Below are positions 7,680-8,779 of a DNA stretch of 8,779 nucleotides, one piece after another. A program made the position numbers and the translations under genes. Position 1 is the stretch's first letter. The number at the start of each line of letters is the position of its first letter. The DNA comes from JBDZUZ01 sp040255445. Lineage in GTDB: Bacteria > Planctomycetota > Phycisphaerae > Phycisphaerales > UBA1924. The stretch covers positions 1 through 8,779 of the forward strand of contig JBDZUZ010000158.1 of NCBI GenBank assembly GCA_040255445.1. The letters are read 5' to 3'. Under the pieces are notes generated by a model. The model ran no database searches and was not told the origin of the DNA. It saw only the letters and a program-made list of their open reading frames with translations.

Positions 7680-8222
7680 ATGACAATCGACCTCACCCGC
7701 CTCAGCAAGAAGATTTCCCACGCGCTCCGCCACGCACCCTGGGTCTACGAGATCGAACTCGATGACGACGGCTGGGTGGATGCCGCGTTGCTCCTGAGCG
7801 CGATCCGCGAGAGCGCCCCACGCTGGCGCGGCCTAAGCGAGGACCACCTCGCGGCGGTGATGCGTTCATCGTCCAAGCAGCGCTACGAGCTCGCCGACGG
7901 CCGCATCCGCGCCCTCTACGGCCACTCGGTCCCATTGAAACTCCGCCGCGAACCCGCGACGCCGCCGATCCACCTCTTCCACGGCACCTCCCCCGCCGCG
8001 GCCGCCCTGATCCGGGAGAGCGGCCTCCTCCCGATGCGCCGCCAGTTCGTCCACCTCTCCATGGACCGCGAGACCGCGATCGCCGTGGGTTCTCGCAAAG
8101 CGCCGCGGCCGATCATCCTCATCGTCCGCGCCGAGCAAGCCTCCGCCGCGGGCGTGCCGTTCTATCTCGGGAACGACAAAGTCTGGCTGGCGGACACGGT
8201 GCCGCCGGCGTTCATTGATTGA
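7680..8222 (+). CDS. kptA: RNA 2'-phosphotransferase (KptA/Tpt1 family)
   Basis: Predicted cytoplasmic enzyme that uses NAD+ to remove an internal RNA 2'-phosphate, releasing ADP-ribose 1'',2''-cyclic phosphate. In fungi and plants this finishes tRNA splicing; the bacterial role is unsettled. The 180-residue product is near the length of E. coli KptA. Family features are LSKKISHALRH at 8-18 with Arg17 and His18, DDDGWV at 28-33, Lys66 and Arg68 in SSKQRYEL, YGHS at 80-83, HGT at 101-103, MRRQFVHLS at 119-127 with the expected active-site arginine at 121, and FYLGNDKVWLADTVPPAFI near the end. All four catalytic basic positions expected from Tpt1 are present, so it should be active. The ATG at 7680 is chosen because homology starts within ten residues; the frame is open upstream to about 7485, but that part overlaps the hairpin and resembles no family. 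No RNA ligase or kinase gene lies next to it. Confidence 0.93.
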   Translation: MTIDLTRLSKKISHALRHAPWVYEIELDDDGWVDAALLLSAIRESAPRWRGLSEDHLAAVMRSSSKQRYELADGRIRALYGHSVPLKLRREPATPPIHLFHGTSPAAAALIRESGLLPMRRQFVHLSMDRETAIAVGSRKAPRPIILIVRAEQASAAGVPFYLGNDKVWLADTVPPAFID

Positions 8223-8251
8223 GGCGGCCATCGCAAGTGCTCGGCGCCGCA

Positions 8252-8275
8252 GCCCTCGAAGAGGGCGACACCCTC
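8252..8275 (+). terminator. Compact hairpin(s) 29 bases after kptA, possible terminator
   Basis: GCCCTC (8252-8257), GAA, GAGGGC (8261-8266) is a perfect six-base stem with a three-base loop. The same GAGGG can instead pair with CCCTC at 8271-8275 around the loop CGACA, so two mutually exclusive hairpins share the central strand. No T-run follows. The position just after the kptA stop suggests a transcript end, but six base pairs is short and chance is possible at this GC content. Confidence 0.4.
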
Positions 8276-8304
8276 AGCACAACCTCACGGCGCGCACCCC
8301 GGGC

Positions 8305-8340
8305 GAGGCGGTGCGCCGTGCGCACCTCGCGCACCGCCTC
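8305..8340. repeat. Perfect 12-bp inverted repeat, GC-rich
   Basis: GAGGCGGTGCGC (8305-8316) and GCGCACCGCCTC (8329-8340) are exact reverse complements around a 12-base loop. It sits five bases before the first doublet of the repeat array, and its loop and right arm include the box CACCTCGCGC (8323-8332), which recurs inside the array. It could be a second terminator structure for kptA or the degenerate left end of the array. Confidence 0.6.
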
Positions 8341-8345
8341 ACGTG

Positions 8346-8682
8346 GCACCGATGTCCGCCTAACCCCAGCGCCGATTCCAAACTGAACCCTCGCCAAGGC
8401 GGACATCGGTGCTTCCCAGGCGCACATCGCGCGTTGCACACTCCGGACGAAGTGCCACCGAGATCAGCCCGACCACCAACCCCACCTCGCGCACATCGCC
8501 AAACCCGGGCGGATCTCGGTGCCTCCCGGACCCACCTCGCGCGTTGCACACCCAGGCCCAATCCCTCCCCGGTCCGGACCCCAACCCCATCACGCCGCGA
8601 TCGGACGTCCCTGAAGCACCGATGTCCGCCCGGATCGGTCCCTTCCACACGATCAAAACCCCGCCCGGGCCGACATCGGTGC
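8346..8682. repeat. Array of three inverted-repeat doublets (REPIN/BIME-like extragenic palindromes)
   Basis: Six copies of a 15-18-base arm alternate in orientation. Doublet 1 is GCACCGATGTCCGCC at 8346-8360 with its exact reverse complement at 8398-8412. Doublet 2 is at 8455-8471 and 8506-8522, pairing at 15 of 17 positions. Doublet 3 is at 8616-8633 and 8665-8682, pairing at 17 of 18. Spacers are 37, 34 and 31 bases. In doublet 2 both arms carry the change GATGTC to GAGATC in matching form, so pairing is kept. Left arms 1 and 2 start 109 bases apart, as do right arms 1 and 2. The layout resembles REP doublets, but no RAYT transposase gene is in the window and the repeat is not one I recognise. 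Confidence 0.75.
8423..8551. repeat. Direct repeat pair, 19 bases with one mismatch, 110 bases apart
   Basis: CACATCGCGCGTTGCACAC at 8423-8441 recurs as CACCTCGCGCGTTGCACAC at 8533-8551; the last 15 bases are identical. Each copy follows the right arm of a doublet by about ten bases, so it moves with the array unit. The shorter box CAC(C/A)TCGCGC also occurs at 8323-8332 and 8483-8492. Its function is unknown; it may be the remaining part of a roughly 110-base tandem unit. Confidence 0.7.
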
Positions 8683-8702
8683 CACGCCAGACCGCTCCGG
8701 CG

Positions 8703-8741
8703 CCCCCAACCCCCCTCCCCACAACCCCTTACACCCAACCC
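8703..8741 (-). other. G-quadruplex motif on the - strand
   Basis: Six C-tracts lie on the given strand: CCCCC 8703-8707, CCCCCC 8710-8715, CCCC 8717-8720, CCCC 8725-8728, CCC 8734-8736 and CCC 8739-8741. They are separated by 2, 1, 4, 5 and 2 bases. The - strand therefore satisfies the canonical rule of four or more runs of at least three G with loops of 1-7, with two runs to spare, and the + strand could form an i-motif. Whether it folds or acts in the cell is not shown. Confidence 0.6.
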
Positions 8742-8779
8742 TAAAAATCCAAACAAAATCCGCCAATCCACACTTGACC

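Larger units (their letters stand above)
8223..8779. other. Gene-free right end of the window
   Basis: No reading frame here looks real. The two longest, 8409-8744 on + and 8274-8771 on -, encode Pro/Thr/Ser-rich or Gly/Arg-rich low-complexity sequence that follows from base composition and the repeats. The region holds the post-kptA hairpins, the doublet array, the direct repeats and the G-quadruplex motif. Composition changes sharply near 8740, where the sequence becomes A-rich. The last six bases, TTGACC (8774-8779), would be a five-of-six match to a -35 box if a + strand gene follows outside the window. No tRNA, rRNA or CRISPR pattern was seen. Confidence 0.7.

Noticed and set aside
8571..8580. 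Perfect 10-base palindrome GGTCCGGACC
   Set aside because: Short and likely by chance at this GC content; it is not repeated at matching positions in the other array units.
8346..8682. CRISPR array
   Set aside because: Arms alternate in orientation, vary in sequence, and spacers are not unique fixed-length segments between identical direct repeats; no cas genes are nearby.
8409..8744. 111-residue + strand Pro/Thr/Ser-rich frame
   Set aside because: Composition-driven, overlaps two doublets and the C-tract region, and resembles no family.
8274..8771. 165-residue - strand frame with recurring HRC tripeptides
   Set aside because: The repeated HRC arises because both arms of the palindromes happen to be read in this frame; the rest is Gly/Arg low complexity with no ribosome binding site.

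Overview
The window is a GC-rich bacterial chromosome segment with six confidently recognised genes, one of them cut by the left edge, and a 557-base gene-free right end full of inverted repeats. The organism cannot be named from the sequence. Very high GC with strongly G/C-biased third codon positions, few Shine-Dalgarno sequences, and the mix of RF3, a KptA-type RNA 2'-phosphotransferase and a beta-CASP RNase would suit a planctomycete (perhaps Phycisphaerae), but that is inference. Nothing in the coding part looks recently acquired.

Left (2-1441, + strand): the 3' part of prfC, peptide chain release factor 3, converges on the next gene with a 21-bp gap.

Centre (1463-6946, - strand): a tightly packed four-gene cluster, transcribed right to left. 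The order is a PLP-dependent class I/II aminotransferase, an AtoE-type short-chain fatty acid transporter, a type-2 (MOFRL) glycerate 2-kinase and a beta-CASP metallo-beta-lactamase RNase-like protein. Two of the three junctions are 4-base start/stop overlaps and the third is a 26-bp gap, so the four are probably one transcript with translational coupling. The first three suggest organic and amino acid metabolism (keto acid transamination, carboxylate uptake, glycerate to 2-phosphoglycerate). The RNase-like gene may simply be a co-transcribed housekeeping gene.

Right (7011-8222, + strand): a Bcp-type peroxiredoxin is divergent from the aminotransferase across a 64-bp shared upstream region. 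A perfect 14-bp hairpin follows it, then kptA.

Far right (8223-8779): no credible gene. The region holds two compact hairpins just after kptA and three inverted-repeat doublets built on GCACCGATGTCCGCC-like arms. It also has interspersed direct repeats, and a run of six C-tracts (G-tracts on the - strand) that fits a G-quadruplex motif. In the middle doublet, two bases differ from the other doublets and both arms carry the matching change, so pairing between arms appears conserved. This array, similar in layout to a REPIN or extragenic-palindrome element, is the least explained part of the window.
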